This document shows positions 26,231 through 36,136 of a stretch of DNA of 64,000 bases, one piece after another; position 1 is the stretch's first letter, and each line of letters begins with the position of its first letter. The stretch covers positions 2,634,501 to 2,698,500 of the forward strand of contig NZ_CP060494.1 of NCBI RefSeq assembly GCF_014334115.1. The letters run 5' to 3'. This stretch comes from Sphingosinithalassobacter sp. CS137 (GTDB lineage: Bacteria > Pseudomonadota > Alphaproteobacteria > Sphingomonadales > Sphingomonadaceae). The translations under genes were made by a program, and so were the position numbers. Below the pieces are notes generated by a model. That model did no database searches. It worked only from the letters and a program-made list of their open reading frames with translations, and was not told the DNA's origin.

Positions 26231-27439
26231 TCAGGCGAGCGCCGCCTTCAGATCCTCGACCAGATCGGTCTTCTCCCAAGGGAAGAAATCGCCCTCGGCG
26301 GCGCGGCCGAAATGGCCATAGGCGGCGGTTTTCGCATAGATCGGCTTGTTGAGGCCGAGATGGGTGCGGATCGCGCGCGGGGTGAGGCCGCCCAGCTTCT
26401 CGATCTTGCCGAGCGCCTGTTCGATCCTGTCGTCGCCCACGGTGCCGGTGCCGTGCGTATCGACATAGAGCGACAACGGCCTGGAGACGCCGATCGCATA
26501 GGCGAGCTGGATCGTGCAGCGCTTGGCAAGGCCGGCAGCGACGATGTTCTTGGCGAGATAGCGCGTGATGTACGCCGCCGAGCGATCGACCTTGGTCGGA
26601 TCCTTGCCGCTGAACGCGCCGCCGCCATGCGGGGCCGCGCCGCCATAGGTGTCGACGATGATCTTGCGCCCGGTGAGGCCGGCGTCGCCGTCCGGTCCGC
26701 CGATCACGAAGCTGCCGGTGGGGTTGATGTGATAGTCGGTCGCGTCCGACAGCAGCTCGGCCGGGATTACGTCGGCGACGACCTTCTTCACATAGGCCTT
26801 GAGCTCGGCTTCCTTGTCGCCCGCGTCATAGCCTTCTGCGTGCTGGGTCGACACGACGATCGCGGTGCAGGCGACCGGCTTGCCGTTCGAATAGCGGAGC
26901 GTGACCTGGCTCTTGGCGTCGGGCTCAAGGAACGGGGCCGCGCCCGAGTGGCGGTCGGCGGCCATGCGCTCGAGGATCTTGTGGCTGTAATAGAGCGTCG
27001 CCGGCATCAGCTCGGGCGTGTCGTCGATCGCATAGCCGAACATGATGCCCTGGTCGCCGGCGCCTTCGTCCTTGTTGCCGCTGGCGTCGACGCCCTGCGC
27101 GATGTGGGCCGACTGGCCGTGCAGACGGTTCTCGAAGGTGAGCGTCTTCCAGTGGAAGCCTTCCTGCTCATAGCCGATGCGCTTCACGGTATCGCGCACC
27201 GTCTTCTCGATTTCGTCAAGCGCGCCCGGAGCCCAGTCGCCATTCTCGTACACGCCCTTGCAGCGGATCTCGCCGGCAAGCGCGACGAACTGAGTCGTGG
27301 TCAGCGTTTCGCAGGCGACGCGCGCTTCGGGGTCCTTCGACAGGAACAGATCGACAATGGCGTCGGAGATCTGGTCGGAAACCTTGTCGGGATGACCCTC
27401 GGACACCGATTCGGACGTGAAGAGAAAGTCGGAACGCAT
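26231..27439 (-). CDS. metK: S-adenosylmethionine synthase
   Basis: A 402-residue enzyme that makes SAM from methionine and ATP. Signatures include [18 protein letters not shown] near the N-terminus, [12 protein letters not shown] in the middle and [19 protein letters not shown] in the C-terminal half; all are intact. ATG 27439 has AGAGGA upstream; an extension to 27466 is not needed. It follows lnt on the same strand with a 68-base leader that can fold into two adjacent hairpins. The order lnt - metK - trmB is conserved among alphaproteobacteria. Confidence 0.98.
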   Translation of the reverse strand: MRSDFLFTSESVSEGHPDKVSDQISDAIVDLFLSKDPEARVACETLTTTQFVALAGEIRCKGVYENGDWAPGALDEIEKTVRDTVKRIGYEQEGFHWKTLTFENRLHGQSAHIAQGVDASGNKDEGAGDQGIMFGYAIDDTPELMPATLYYSHKILERMAADRHSGAAPFLEPDAKSQVTLRYSNGKPVACTAIVVSTQHAEGYDAGDKEAELKAYVKKVVADVIPAELLSDATDYHINPTGSFVIGGPDGDAGLTGRKIIVDTYGGAAPHGGGAFSGKDPTKVDRSAAYITRYLAKNIVAAGLAKRCTIQLAYAIGVSRPLSLYVDTHGTGTVGDDRIEQALGKIEKLGGLTPRAIRTHLGLNKPIYAKTAAYGHFGRAAEGDFFPWEKTDLVEDLKAALA

Positions 27440-27464
27440 GGATTTCCTCTGGCTTCGGGTAGGC

Positions 27465-27502
27465 ATCCGGCCGGAAAGCCGGATATAAAGCTTTCGTTAT
27501 AT
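27465..27502 (-). promoter_or_regulatory. Structured metK leader (two adjacent hairpins)
   Basis: Read on the minus strand, ATATAA/TTATAT (27502-27497 and 27488-27483) closes a first hairpin. ATCCGGC/GCCGGAT (27484-27478 and 27471-27465) closes a second. GAAAGC in the first loop region is complementary to GCTTTC in the second. The structure sits between the lnt stop and the metK ribosome site. A SAM-responsive element is possible but no known riboswitch consensus was recognised. Confidence 0.3.
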
Positions 27503-27507
27503 GCGCC

Positions 27508-29043
27508 CTAGCGAGCGAACCGGCGGATGGCAATGGCCCCGCCCGCGAACAGCAGGGCGACGAGCAAGGCGAGCCAGTTGCCGAGCCGGGCGAACAGCGT
27601 CGGCGGATGCGGGCGCGGCAGCGGCACTTCGACTGCGTCGGCGGCGCCCGGCGCGATCGACGCGAGAAGGCGTCCATCGGCATCGATCACCGCCGAAATG
27701 CCGGTCGGCGTGGCGCGCAGGATCGGCAGCCCTTCCTCGAGCGCGCGCATCCGCGCCTGGGCGAGATGCTGGGGCGGGCCCCAGCTGCCGAACCAGGCAT
27801 CGTTTGAGGGATTGAAGAGCAGAGCGGGACGGTTGCCGGGATCGACGACCTGGCCCGAGAAGATGATCTCGTAGCAGATCTGCATGCCGACGGTGCCGAA
27901 GCCCGGCACCGCAAGTCCCTGCGGCCCCGGGCCGGGAATGAAATCGATATCCCCCATCACCAGCCGGGCAAGGCCGAGCGGGCCGAGGAAGGCGCGCAGC
28001 GGCAGATACTCGCCATAGGGAACGAGGTGCGCCTTGTCGTAGCGGCCGGCGAGCTGCGCATCGGGCGTGACGACGAACACCGAATTGCTGGCTCCGGTGA
28101 CCGTCCCGGCCTCGTCGAAGAGAAGGGCGTTGCCGCCGACGAGCGCACGGTCGCGGGGGCCGAGCAGCGCGGCGATGCGGCGGCGGACCATTTCGGCCGA
28201 GCCCTGCCAATACCATTGCTGCGGATAGCCGCTTTCGATGTAGTAATTGACCATCCCCTCCGGCCAGACGACCAGCCGTGGCGCCGGCCCGGGGCCGCCG
28301 CTGAGACCGATCAGTGCTGCGAACACCCGCTCGGCATAGTCGGGGTCGCTGACGCCTTCCTGGCCGATGTTCGGCTGGACGACGCGCACGCGCGGATGAT
28401 CGGCCGGATAATCGGGCTGCGCGCCGGGCGAGAGGAAGACGAGCGCCAGCGCGAACACGCCGGCGAGTGCGGCGGGCAGCTTCCAGTCGCGGCGCACGAG
28501 CAGGAGGAGCGCACCCGCGGCGAGGATCGTCACGCCCGACAGCGCATAGGTGCCGACCAGCTGGGCGAGCTGGGCGATGCCGAGCAGCGGCAGCCAGGCG
28601 ACGCCGAGCGGATTCCAGCTGTAGCCGGTGAACATCGTCGCGCGCAGCCACTCGGTGACGATCCAGCCAGCCGCGAAGATCAGCACATAGGGCGCGTCGG
28701 AAGTGGTTCCCCTGCGGCCGTATTTCCAAGCGAGACCCGCGGCCATCGCCGGATAGACCGCGAGATAGAGCGCCAGCAGCACGACCGCGAAATAGCCAAG
28801 CACGGGCGGCATCTTGTCCTGATAGTCGAAAGCGTGCTGAATCCAGTTGTTGCCGATGGTGAAATGGCCGACGCCGAACACCCAGCCGCGCAGCAGCGCC
28901 GATCGGAGGGTGGGCGCTGCGAACACCAGCCAGAGCAGCACCGCAAGGCAGGCGAGCAGCACCGGCCAGAGCGAGAGCGGCGCGAAGCCGGTGGCGGAGG
29001 CCATGCCTGCCACGAGGAGCGTGAGGAGCGGGCGACGAAGCAT
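27508..29043 (-). CDS. lnt: Apolipoprotein N-acyltransferase
   Basis: A 511-residue inner-membrane enzyme that adds the third acyl chain to lipoproteins. The N-terminal half has about six to seven membrane segments. The nitrilase-like periplasmic domain carries the catalytic triad Glu in VVWPEGM, Lys in YDKAHLVPYGEY and Cys in ICYEIIF. A last membrane segment (LALLVALLFAGGAIAI) ends the protein. It lies upstream of metK in the conserved block; corC, normally its direct upstream neighbour, is displaced by three inserted genes. Confidence 0.97.
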   Translation of the reverse strand: MLRRPLLTLLVAGMASATGFAPLSLWPVLLACLAVLLWLVFAAPTLRSALLRGWVFGVGHFTIGNNWIQHAFDYQDKMPPVLGYFAVVLLALYLAVYPAMAAGLAWKYGRRGTTSDAPYVLIFAAGWIVTEWLRATMFTGYSWNPLGVAWLPLLGIAQLAQLVGTYALSGVTILAAGALLLLVRRDWKLPAALAGVFALALVFLSPGAQPDYPADHPRVRVVQPNIGQEGVSDPDYAERVFAALIGLSGGPGPAPRLVVWPEGMVNYYIESGYPQQWYWQGSAEMVRRRIAALLGPRDRALVGGNALLFDEAGTVTGASNSVFVVTPDAQLAGRYDKAHLVPYGEYLPLRAFLGPLGLARLVMGDIDFIPGPGPQGLAVPGFGTVGMQICYEIIFSGQVVDPGNRPALLFNPSNDAWFGSWGPPQHLAQARMRALEEGLPILRATPTGISAVIDADGRLLASIAPGAADAVEVPLPRPHPPTLFARLGNWLALLVALLFAGGAIAIRRFAR

Positions 29044-29204
29044 GGGTGGGGCCTAGCCGATCCGCACGAGCAACGGGAGAGCCAAACGCCGCAGTACTCG
29101 CGTGCATGCTCGCGGTGTCCGTGCCGGTCGGGTAGCGCTGCCGAGGCAACGCCCGTGCGGAGCGGGCGTTCGCCAGAAAGCCGTTGCCAGTGAAGGAAGC
29201 GCCG

Positions 29205-29507
29205 ATGCCCGAGCCGATCACCGTCGAGATTCCCCATGGCCTCGGCCGCGACGCGGCGAAGGAACGGATCGACAAGGGGATCGGCAAGCTGGCCGACATG
29301 TTCCCGGGCGGCGGAACGGTGGAACATCGCTGGGAAGGCGACACCATGGCCTTCACCGTGGAGGCCATGGGTCAGCGCATTGCGTGCCGCCTCGACGTGG
29401 AGGAAGACAAGGTGCGCGCGCAGATCGATCTGCCGTCGTTCCTCGCACTGTTCGCCGAGAAGATCCGCGCCAAGCTCACGCGCGAAGGGCCCAAATTGCT
29501 CGAATGA
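29205..29507 (+). CDS. Polyhydroxyalkanoic acid system family protein
   Basis: A 100-residue protein of the PHA granule-region family (PF09650). The conserved features are the N-terminal ITVEIPHGLGRDAAKERI, the central MFPGGG and W-rich strand EHRWEGDTMAFTV, and the C-terminal IRAKLTREGPKLL. Members occur near PHA genes and may bind granules or act in PHA regulation; no other PHA gene is present here. AAGGA seven bases upstream supports ATG 29205. It is divergent from lnt and followed 38 bases later by a small lipoprotein-like gene. Confidence 0.85.
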   Translation: MPEPITVEIPHGLGRDAAKERIDKGIGKLADMFPGGGTVEHRWEGDTMAFTVEAMGQRIACRLDVEEDKVRAQIDLPSFLALFAEKIRAKLTREGPKLLE

Positions 29508-29544
29508 GCGGAACAGGAAGGCAGGATCGGGATTTGTCGAGAGC

Positions 29545-29853
29545 ATGTCGTTGTCCCCGCGATACGAGGCCTGGCTCCGCCGCCGCAGATTTCGTCGGAC
29601 GCTGGCGATCGGTGCCGCGGGTACGCTGGTGCTCGGCGCTTGCGGGGGAGCGATGCTCGCGCAGTTCACGCGGTCGGGAATGAACGACTATTATCTCTAT
29701 GCCCGGCCGGCGAAGCATGCCGTTGCGCAATCGCTGCCGCGCCCCGAAAGCGCCTGGGCGCGCGAGTTCGGCCAGGAATTCGGGCCCGCCGAGCCAATCT
29801 GGTCCGAAGCGCGCAACCGCGACTATCAGCCAGTGCGGTACGAGGCGCCCTGA
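29545..29853 (+). CDS. Small predicted lipoprotein or membrane-anchored protein
   Basis: A 102-residue protein not assigned to a known family. The N-terminus is Arg-rich (WLRRRRFRR) and followed by a hydrophobic stretch ending in LVLGAC, a plausible lipobox with Cys at about residue 33. The rest is soluble with several aromatic residues (NDYYLYARP). The start at 29545 has only a weak GAGAG in front. It follows the PHA-system gene on the same strand. Confidence 0.6.
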   Translation: MSLSPRYEAWLRRRRFRRTLAIGAAGTLVLGACGGAMLAQFTRSGMNDYYLYARPAKHAVAQSLPRPESAWAREFGQEFGPAEPIWSEARNRDYQPVRYEAP

Positions 29854-29865
29854 CGGCGCCGCCGG

Positions 29866-31206
29866 TCAGCGCGGCGCGGCGCTGACCCGCCAGATGACGT
29901 TGCCGACGTCATCCGCCACCAGGAGCGCGCCGCCGCTGTCCGCGGCGACCCCGACGGGGCGCCCCTGCGCCTCGCCCTCCGCGTTGAGAAATCCGGTGAG
30001 CACGTCGACCGGCTTTGCGCCGGGAACGGGGAAGCCATTGTCGCCGAACGGCACGAAAACGACCTTGTAGCCCGACGGCGGGACACGGTTCCACGAGCCG
30101 TGCAGCCCGACGAAGGCGCCTTGGGCGAAGCGATCGCCCAAGCGAGTCTCGCCGGAAAAGGCGAGGCCGAGCGGCGCCGTGTGCGCCCCCAATGCATAGT
30201 CCGGGCGCTTGGTATATTCGAGCAGGTCGGGCCGGCCGGGACGGACGCGCTTGTCCTCATAGCCGCCCCAATAGCTCCAGGGCCAACCGTAGAAGGCGCC
30301 GAAATCAACTTGCGTCAGATAATCGGGCGGCATGTCCGATCCCATCATGTCGCGCTCGTTGACCACGGCCCACAGCCGTTGCGTCACCGGCTCGAACGCC
30401 ATGCCGACCGGATTGCGCAGCCCCCAGGCATAGAGGCGCGAGCTGCCGGTCTCGGGATTCACCTGGATGACGCGGGCGCGGCCCTCCTCCGCCTCCAGGC
30501 CATTCTCGGCGATGTTCGAGGCCGAGCCGATGCTGACGAAGAGCGATCGGCCATCGGGAGCAGCGACGACGTCGCGGGTCCAGTGGTTGCCGCCGCCGGG
30601 CAGATCGACGACCTTTTCGGGGGCGGCGGTGATCCGTGTCTGGCCGACGCGGAAGGGGTAGCGCACGAGCGCATCGGTGTTGGCGATGTAGAGCCAGTCG
30701 CCGAGCAGCGCCATTCCGAACGGCGAGTTCAGCCCCTGTTCCGCCGTCAGCAGCGGCGATCGCGCATCCGCGGCGCCGTCGCCGTCGGTATCGCGCAGCA
30801 GCGTGATGCGGTTTGCCGAAGGGACGCCGGCGCCTGCCCGGTCCATCATCCACCCCATCACCAGGCCGGTGATGCCGCCGCCTTCGCGCGGAGGCGAATT
30901 GGTTTCGGCGACCAGCACGTCGCCGTTGGGGAGACGATGCAGCCAGCGCGGATGATCGAGGCCGCTCGCGAACGGCGCGACCGCAAGCCCCTCGGCGGCC
31001 CGTGGCGACGCACCATCGGGCCAGCCGACCGCCTCGGCGATCTCCATCGTCGGGAAATCCTCGGGCCGCGGCGGCGTGATTTCCGGCTGGCGTCCGCTCA
31101 CCGCATCGACGGAAAGCCGCGCCACGTCCGGACGGCTGATCCAGAACCAGACCGCGGCAACGAGCGCGACGAAGATAGCGAGAACGATCAGGAAGGACTT
31201 GCGCAT
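29866..31206 (-). CDS. PQQ-dependent sugar dehydrogenase (sorbosone dehydrogenase type)
   Basis: A 446-residue protein with an N-terminal signal anchor (about 6-24) and a six-bladed beta-propeller. Typical motifs are GLDHPRWLHRLPNGDVLVAETN, LNSPFGMAL, GGGNHWTRDV, RNPVGMAFEP and GLHGSWNR, all in family order. It probably oxidises a sugar or aldose in the periplasm with PQQ as cofactor. No pqq genes are seen. It sits between corC and lnt, interrupting a conserved block, so it may be a lineage-specific insertion. Confidence 0.87.
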   Translation of the reverse strand: MRKSFLIVLAIFVALVAAVWFWISRPDVARLSVDAVSGRQPEITPPRPEDFPTMEIAEAVGWPDGASPRAAEGLAVAPFASGLDHPRWLHRLPNGDVLVAETNSPPREGGGITGLVMGWMMDRAGAGVPSANRITLLRDTDGDGAADARSPLLTAEQGLNSPFGMALLGDWLYIANTDALVRYPFRVGQTRITAAPEKVVDLPGGGNHWTRDVVAAPDGRSLFVSIGSASNIAENGLEAEEGRARVIQVNPETGSSRLYAWGLRNPVGMAFEPVTQRLWAVVNERDMMGSDMPPDYLTQVDFGAFYGWPWSYWGGYEDKRVRPGRPDLLEYTKRPDYALGAHTAPLGLAFSGETRLGDRFAQGAFVGLHGSWNRVPPSGYKVVFVPFGDNGFPVPGAKPVDVLTGFLNAEGEAQGRPVGVAADSGGALLVADDVGNVIWRVSAAPR

Positions 31207-31288
31207 GCCGCCAGAATAGGCCGCACGCGGCCCGGCGGCTAGGGCGTTTCGCGCGTGCGCAGGCGTTTGGCGGAGGAGCCCCGGCCGG

Positions 31289-32200
<912 letters not shown>

Positions 32201-32208
32201 CGTCGGTG

Positions 32209-32721
32209 TCAGTCCTCGTGCATCGGATAAGGGTCGTGCAGGCCCATGTCCCTGAGCGCGGCACGTTCCATCGCTTCCATCGCCTCGGCCTCGGCAGTCC
32301 CCTGTTCGTGATCATAGCCTAGCAGATGCAGCATGCCGTGGACAATCAGGTGCGTCGCATGATCCTCGATCGCGATGGATTTCTCGGCCGCTTCCGCCGC
32401 GCAGACGCCGTGGGCGAGGACGATGTCGCCCAGCAGCACCTCGCCGTCATCGCTGTTCAGCGTCACCGTCTGCAGCAGATCCTGCTGGACCATTGGAAAG
32501 GACAGCACGTTGGTGGGCTTGTCCTTCCCGCGATAGTCGCGGTTGAGCGCATGGACTTCAGCGTCGGTGGTCAGGCGTACCGAAACCTCAATCAGCGTCG
32601 GCAGTTTCGGCCACTCCGCGAAGGGCGTCTCGGCAAGCGCGGCAGTGGCGGCGCGCGCGGCGAGTGCATCCCAGTCGCGGTCGGGCCATGGCGCTTCATG
32701 CTGGGCAGCAACGTCGAGCAT
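32209..32721 (-). CDS. ybeY: Endoribonuclease YbeY
   Basis: A 170-residue zinc-dependent RNase for 16S rRNA 3'-end maturation and ribosome quality control. The zinc motif HLIVHGMLHLLGYDH is complete, as are the upstream LNRDYRGKDKPTNVLSFP and LGDIVLA. GGAAGG supports ATG 32721. It is in the usual place between phoH and corC. Confidence 0.97.
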   Translation of the reverse strand: MLDVAAQHEAPWPDRDWDALAARAATAALAETPFAEWPKLPTLIEVSVRLTTDAEVHALNRDYRGKDKPTNVLSFPMVQQDLLQTVTLNSDDGEVLLGDIVLAHGVCAAEAAEKSIAIEDHATHLIVHGMLHLLGYDHEQGTAEAEAMEAMERAALRDMGLHDPYPMHED

Positions 32722-32748
32722 TCAAACCTTCCTGTCAGGCGAAATCGC

Positions 32749-32765
32749 CGGGGGCGAAACCCCCG
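32749..32765. other. Strong hairpin between phoH and ybeY
   Basis: CGGGGG (32749-32754), loop CGAAA, CCCCCG (32760-32765). It occupies the 174-base gap between the two genes and could attenuate readthrough, although no T-run follows. Confidence 0.4.
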
Positions 32766-32895
32766 CCCATTGTGCGTAACGCGGCGGCGCCGGTTTTGCC
32801 GCAGCCACGGGCGAAACAATCGCGAAATCCAGTGCGGCCGCGCGGCATCCCGTTGCCGGGGGATGAGCGCACATCCCGAATATCGGTTCCTCGCT

Positions 32896-33894
32896 TCAAT
32901 CCCCGCCTTCATAGGCATCGACGATACGGCCGACGATCGGATGACGGACGACGTCGGCGGCGGTGAAGCGGACCATCTCCATGCCCTCGATCCCGTCCAG
33001 CCGCGTGACGGCGTCGTTCAGGCCCGAGGCGCGCGGACCGCCGGGAAGGTCGGTCTGGTTCGGATCGCCGCAGACCACCATCCGGCTGTTCTGGCCGAAG
33101 CGGGTGAGGAACATCTTCATCTGCATCGGCGTGGTATTCTGCGCCTCGTCGAGGATGACGAAGGCGTCGGCCAGCGTGCGGCCGCGCATGAAGGCGATCG
33201 GCGCGATCTCGATCTCGCCCGAGGCGATGCGCCGCTCGACCTGCTCGGCGGGAAGGCAGTCGTAGAGCGCGTCGTAGAGCGGGCGCAGATAGGGATCGAC
33301 CTTCTCCTTCATGTCGCCAGGCAGAAAGCCGATCCGCTCGCCCGCCTCCACCGCAGGGCGCGAGAGGATGAGCCGCTGGACGCTGCCGGTGATGAGCTGC
33401 GCCACCGCCTGCGCGACCGCGAGATAGGTCTTGCCGGTGCCGGCCGGTCCGAGCGCGAAGATGATGTCGTTCGAGACGAGCGCATGCATGTAGCGCGTCT
33501 GGGTGACCGAGCGGGGAACGATCGTCTTCTTGCGGGTGCGGATCATGATCGACGGGGGCGGCGCGCCGGTTTCCGCCGAGATGATGCCGGTGAGCGTCGG
33601 CTCGGACGCCATGGCGATGACGGCATCGATCAGCCCGGTGTCGATCTCCTCGCCGCGCATGACGCGGCCGTGGAGTTCCTGCAAAACCTCGCGGGCATGG
33701 CCGACCGCTTCCGCCGAGCCTTCGATCACCACGCGCTGGCCGCGGGCGTGGATATAGACGCCGAGCCGCTCCTCGAGCGCCAGAATATTGCTGTCATATT
33801 CGCCGAAGAGCTGGGGCAGGAGCTGCGGCTTGTCGAACGTCACCTCGACCCGGCTGCGTTCGCCGGACCGGGCGGGGACGGGCTTGCGACTCAT
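32896..33894 (-). CDS. phoH: PhoH-like ATPase
   Basis: A 332-residue P-loop protein of the PhoH/YbeZ type. An N-terminal KH-like region (about 15-90) precedes the Walker A GPAGTGKTYLAV (about 152), RPAVEAGERIGFLPGD and the Walker B VILDEAQNTTP. YbeZ works with YbeY in rRNA processing, matching its place directly upstream of ybeY. AAAGGA supports the start. Confidence 0.95.
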   Translation of the reverse strand: MSRKPVPARSGERSRVEVTFDKPQLLPQLFGEYDSNILALEERLGVYIHARGQRVVIEGSAEAVGHAREVLQELHGRVMRGEEIDTGLIDAVIAMASEPTLTGIISAETGAPPPSIMIRTRKKTIVPRSVTQTRYMHALVSNDIIFALGPAGTGKTYLAVAQAVAQLITGSVQRLILSRPAVEAGERIGFLPGDMKEKVDPYLRPLYDALYDCLPAEQVERRIASGEIEIAPIAFMRGRTLADAFVILDEAQNTTPMQMKMFLTRFGQNSRMVVCGDPNQTDLPGGPRASGLNDAVTRLDGIEGMEMVRFTAADVVRHPIVGRIVDAYEGGD

Positions 33895-34120
33895 GCGGTC
33901 CTTTCAGGCCGGGGTGCGCCGATGCGGAAGGCAGCGGCGAAGGCCCGGCGATAGCGGAGGAGGGAAAGGCCATGCAGGCGGAAGGTTCCGACGCGGGGAT
34001 GCGGGCGGGCATGCATTGCAGGCGCGAGGATGGCACGGATGAGGCGAGCAGGACAGGGGCTTTGTGCATGCGAGCCGCACATCGGTCGCCTTTCGCCGGC
34101 TCAGCGGCTAGGGCGGGGCG

Positions 34121-34666
34121 ATGCCGCGGCTGATCCTGTTCAACAAGCCCTATGGCGTGCTCTCGCAGTTCAGCGGCGGCCCGGAGGACGTGGCGCGGGC
34201 GACGCTGGCGGCGTGGATCGACGTGCCCGGCGTTTATCCGGCCGGACGGCTCGACAAGGACAGCGAGGGGCTGCTGCTGCTCACCGACGACGGGCGGTTG
34301 CAGGCGCGGATCGCCGAGCCGCGGCACAAGATGCCCAAGACCTATCTGGCGCAGGTGGAGGGCGTGCCCGGTGCGGACGCGCTCGATCAACTGCGCCGGG
34401 GCGTGACGCTGAATGACGGCGTGACTCGCCCGGCGGAAGCGGCGGTGATCGAGCCGCCGCCGCTGTGGGAGCGCGATCCGCCGATCCGCTATCGCAAGAA
34501 CGTGCCCGACAGCTGGATCGCGCTCACCATCACCGAAGGGCGCAATCGCCAGGTGCGGCGGATGACCGCGGCGGTGGGCCATCCGACGTTGCGGCTGGTG
34601 CGCTGGCGGGTGGGCGACTGGACGGTCGAGGGGCTCGCGCCGGGGGAGTGGCGCGACGCGGGCTAG
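34121..34666 (+). CDS. rluE: 23S rRNA pseudouridine synthase RluE-type
   Basis: A 181-residue enzyme of the RsuA/RluB/E/F family without an S4 domain, as in RluE, which modifies U2457 of 23S rRNA. The catalytic Asp is in GRLDKDSEGLLLLT, with LFNKPYGVL at the N-terminus and ITEGRNRQVRRM near the C-terminus. It is on the opposite strand to its neighbours and its TAG stop overlaps the TAG of the facing GntP gene in the palindrome CTAG. Confidence 0.92.
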   Translation: MPRLILFNKPYGVLSQFSGGPEDVARATLAAWIDVPGVYPAGRLDKDSEGLLLLTDDGRLQARIAEPRHKMPKTYLAQVEGVPGADALDQLRRGVTLNDGVTRPAEAAVIEPPPLWERDPPIRYRKNVPDSWIALTITEGRNRQVRRMTAAVGHPTLRLVRWRVGDWTVEGLAPGEWRDAG

Positions 34667-36030
34667 AAGAGCGCGAAGAGGAGCAGCGCCACCGCCAGGC
34701 CGATCACCGGCACAACGACCGTGAGCGCGCCGACCGGCCCATAGGCGGCCTGATGCGTTTCGCCGCAGATCGCGCGGATGGTGGTGACGACATAGCCATT
34801 GTGCGGCAGGCTATCGAGCGCGCCCGAGGCGATGGCGACGGTGCGGTGGAGCTCCGCAGGATCCGCGCCGGCGCCAAGATAGTGCGGCGCGATCAGCGGG
34901 AGCGCGATCGTCTGGCCGCCCGACGCGGACCCGGTGAGGCCGGCGATGACGGTGACGGCGATCGCGGCACCGATCAGCGGGTCGCCGGGCAGATCGCGCA
35001 CCATCTCCAGCGCCTGCTGGAATGCGGGCGAGAGAGTGGCGACCGCGCCGAAGCCGACGACGGCGCAGGTGTTGGTGATCGCCACCACCGCGCCGGTCGC
35101 GCCGACCGAAAAAGCGCCCGGCATGCGCGCGCGCTCGCGCAGGCCGATCAGCATTGCGATCACCGTGCCCGCGCTGAGCGCCACGACCAGCGCCCATTTG
35201 TCGAGCGACTGCGCCGGCAGGATCGCCGAGAGCGCGCCAAGGCTCTGCGGATATTGGAACGCCATGAACACAGCCAGCACCGCGGCCAGCGGCAGCAGGC
35301 AGAGCAGCGGGTGGGGCAGCGGGCGCTCGTCGGCCCCGGCGCCCTCGACCTGCTCGTCGCTCGGGCGGCTCTCGAACCGCTCGCCGCGCGCGACCGCGCG
35401 GCGCACCATGCGCTGGAGCCACCAATAGCCGAGACTCGCCATCAGAATTGCGACGATCAGGCTCACCTGCCAGCCGGCATAGGCAGTAGTGCCGAGATAC
35501 TGCATCGGGATGAGGTTCTGGATCTCCGGCGAGCCGGCGCTCGTCATGGTGAAGGTGACCGAGCCGAACGCGAGCGCCGCGGGGATGAACCGACGCGGCA
35601 GATCGGCCTGGCGGAACAGGGGCACGGCAAGCGGATAGACCGAGAAGGCGACGATGAAGACCGAAACGCCGCCATAGGTGAGCAGCGCGCAGGCGCCGAC
35701 CACCGCGAGTACGGCATGGCGAATGCCGATGGTGCCGACGATCCACCGCGCCACGCTTTCCGCCGCGCCCGACACGCGCATCACTTCGCCGAAGATCGCG
35801 CCGAGCAGGAACATGAAGAACCAGTCGGCGAAGAAGCCGGTGAAGCCGGCCATATAGGTGGTGGCGTAATCGGGCGCGCCGCCGCTGGCGAGCGGCGGCA
35901 GCCAGGCGATGCCGCTGGTGAGCGCGACCACCGCCGCGGCCGCCGGGCCGGCGATCAGGATGTTCACGCCGCGCACGGTCATGAAGATGAGCAGCGCGAG
36001 CGCGCCGATCAGGCCGATTGCGGCGATCAT
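34663..36030 (-). CDS. GntP-family permease
   Basis: A 455-residue inner-membrane carrier with about 12 hydrophobic segments. Hallmarks are GLTGSASGGQTIALPLIAP near residue 360, SGALDSLPHNGYVVT and FLLGAIFGEVM in the first half. GntP relatives carry gluconate, D-serine, 3-hydroxybutyrate or similar organic acids; no specificity can be given. GGGGAGGA precedes the start at a slightly long spacing. It and rluE break the usual miaB - phoH adjacency. Confidence 0.85.
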   Translation of the reverse strand: MIAAIGLIGALALLIFMTVRGVNILIAGPAAAAVVALTSGIAWLPPLASGGAPDYATTYMAGFTGFFADWFFMFLLGAIFGEVMRVSGAAESVARWIVGTIGIRHAVLAVVGACALLTYGGVSVFIVAFSVYPLAVPLFRQADLPRRFIPAALAFGSVTFTMTSAGSPEIQNLIPMQYLGTTAYAGWQVSLIVAILMASLGYWWLQRMVRRAVARGERFESRPSDEQVEGAGADERPLPHPLLCLLPLAAVLAVFMAFQYPQSLGALSAILPAQSLDKWALVVALSAGTVIAMLIGLRERARMPGAFSVGATGAVVAITNTCAVVGFGAVATLSPAFQQALEMVRDLPGDPLIGAAIAVTVIAGLTGSASGGQTIALPLIAPHYLGAGADPAELHRTVAIASGALDSLPHNGYVVTTIRAICGETHQAAYGPVGALTVVVPVIGLAVALLLFALF

Positions 36031-36136
36031 GGTCGCAGTGTCCTCCCCAGGTTTCAGGGCGACCCTGCCACAGGCGCACGTGCTGTGCGAGGCCCGGGCG
36101 ACTCCGGCTGCGTCTAGGCCGACCGCCCCGGCAGTG

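Noticed and set aside
30100..31242. 380-codon plus-strand ORF opposite the sugar dehydrogenase
   Set aside because: Long antisense ORFs are common in GC-rich DNA; the minus-strand frame has the clear beta-propeller motifs.
34465..36117. 550-codon plus-strand ORF opposite the GntP permease
   Set aside because: Composition is dominated by Arg, Asp, His and Gly as expected for an antisense shadow of a membrane protein.
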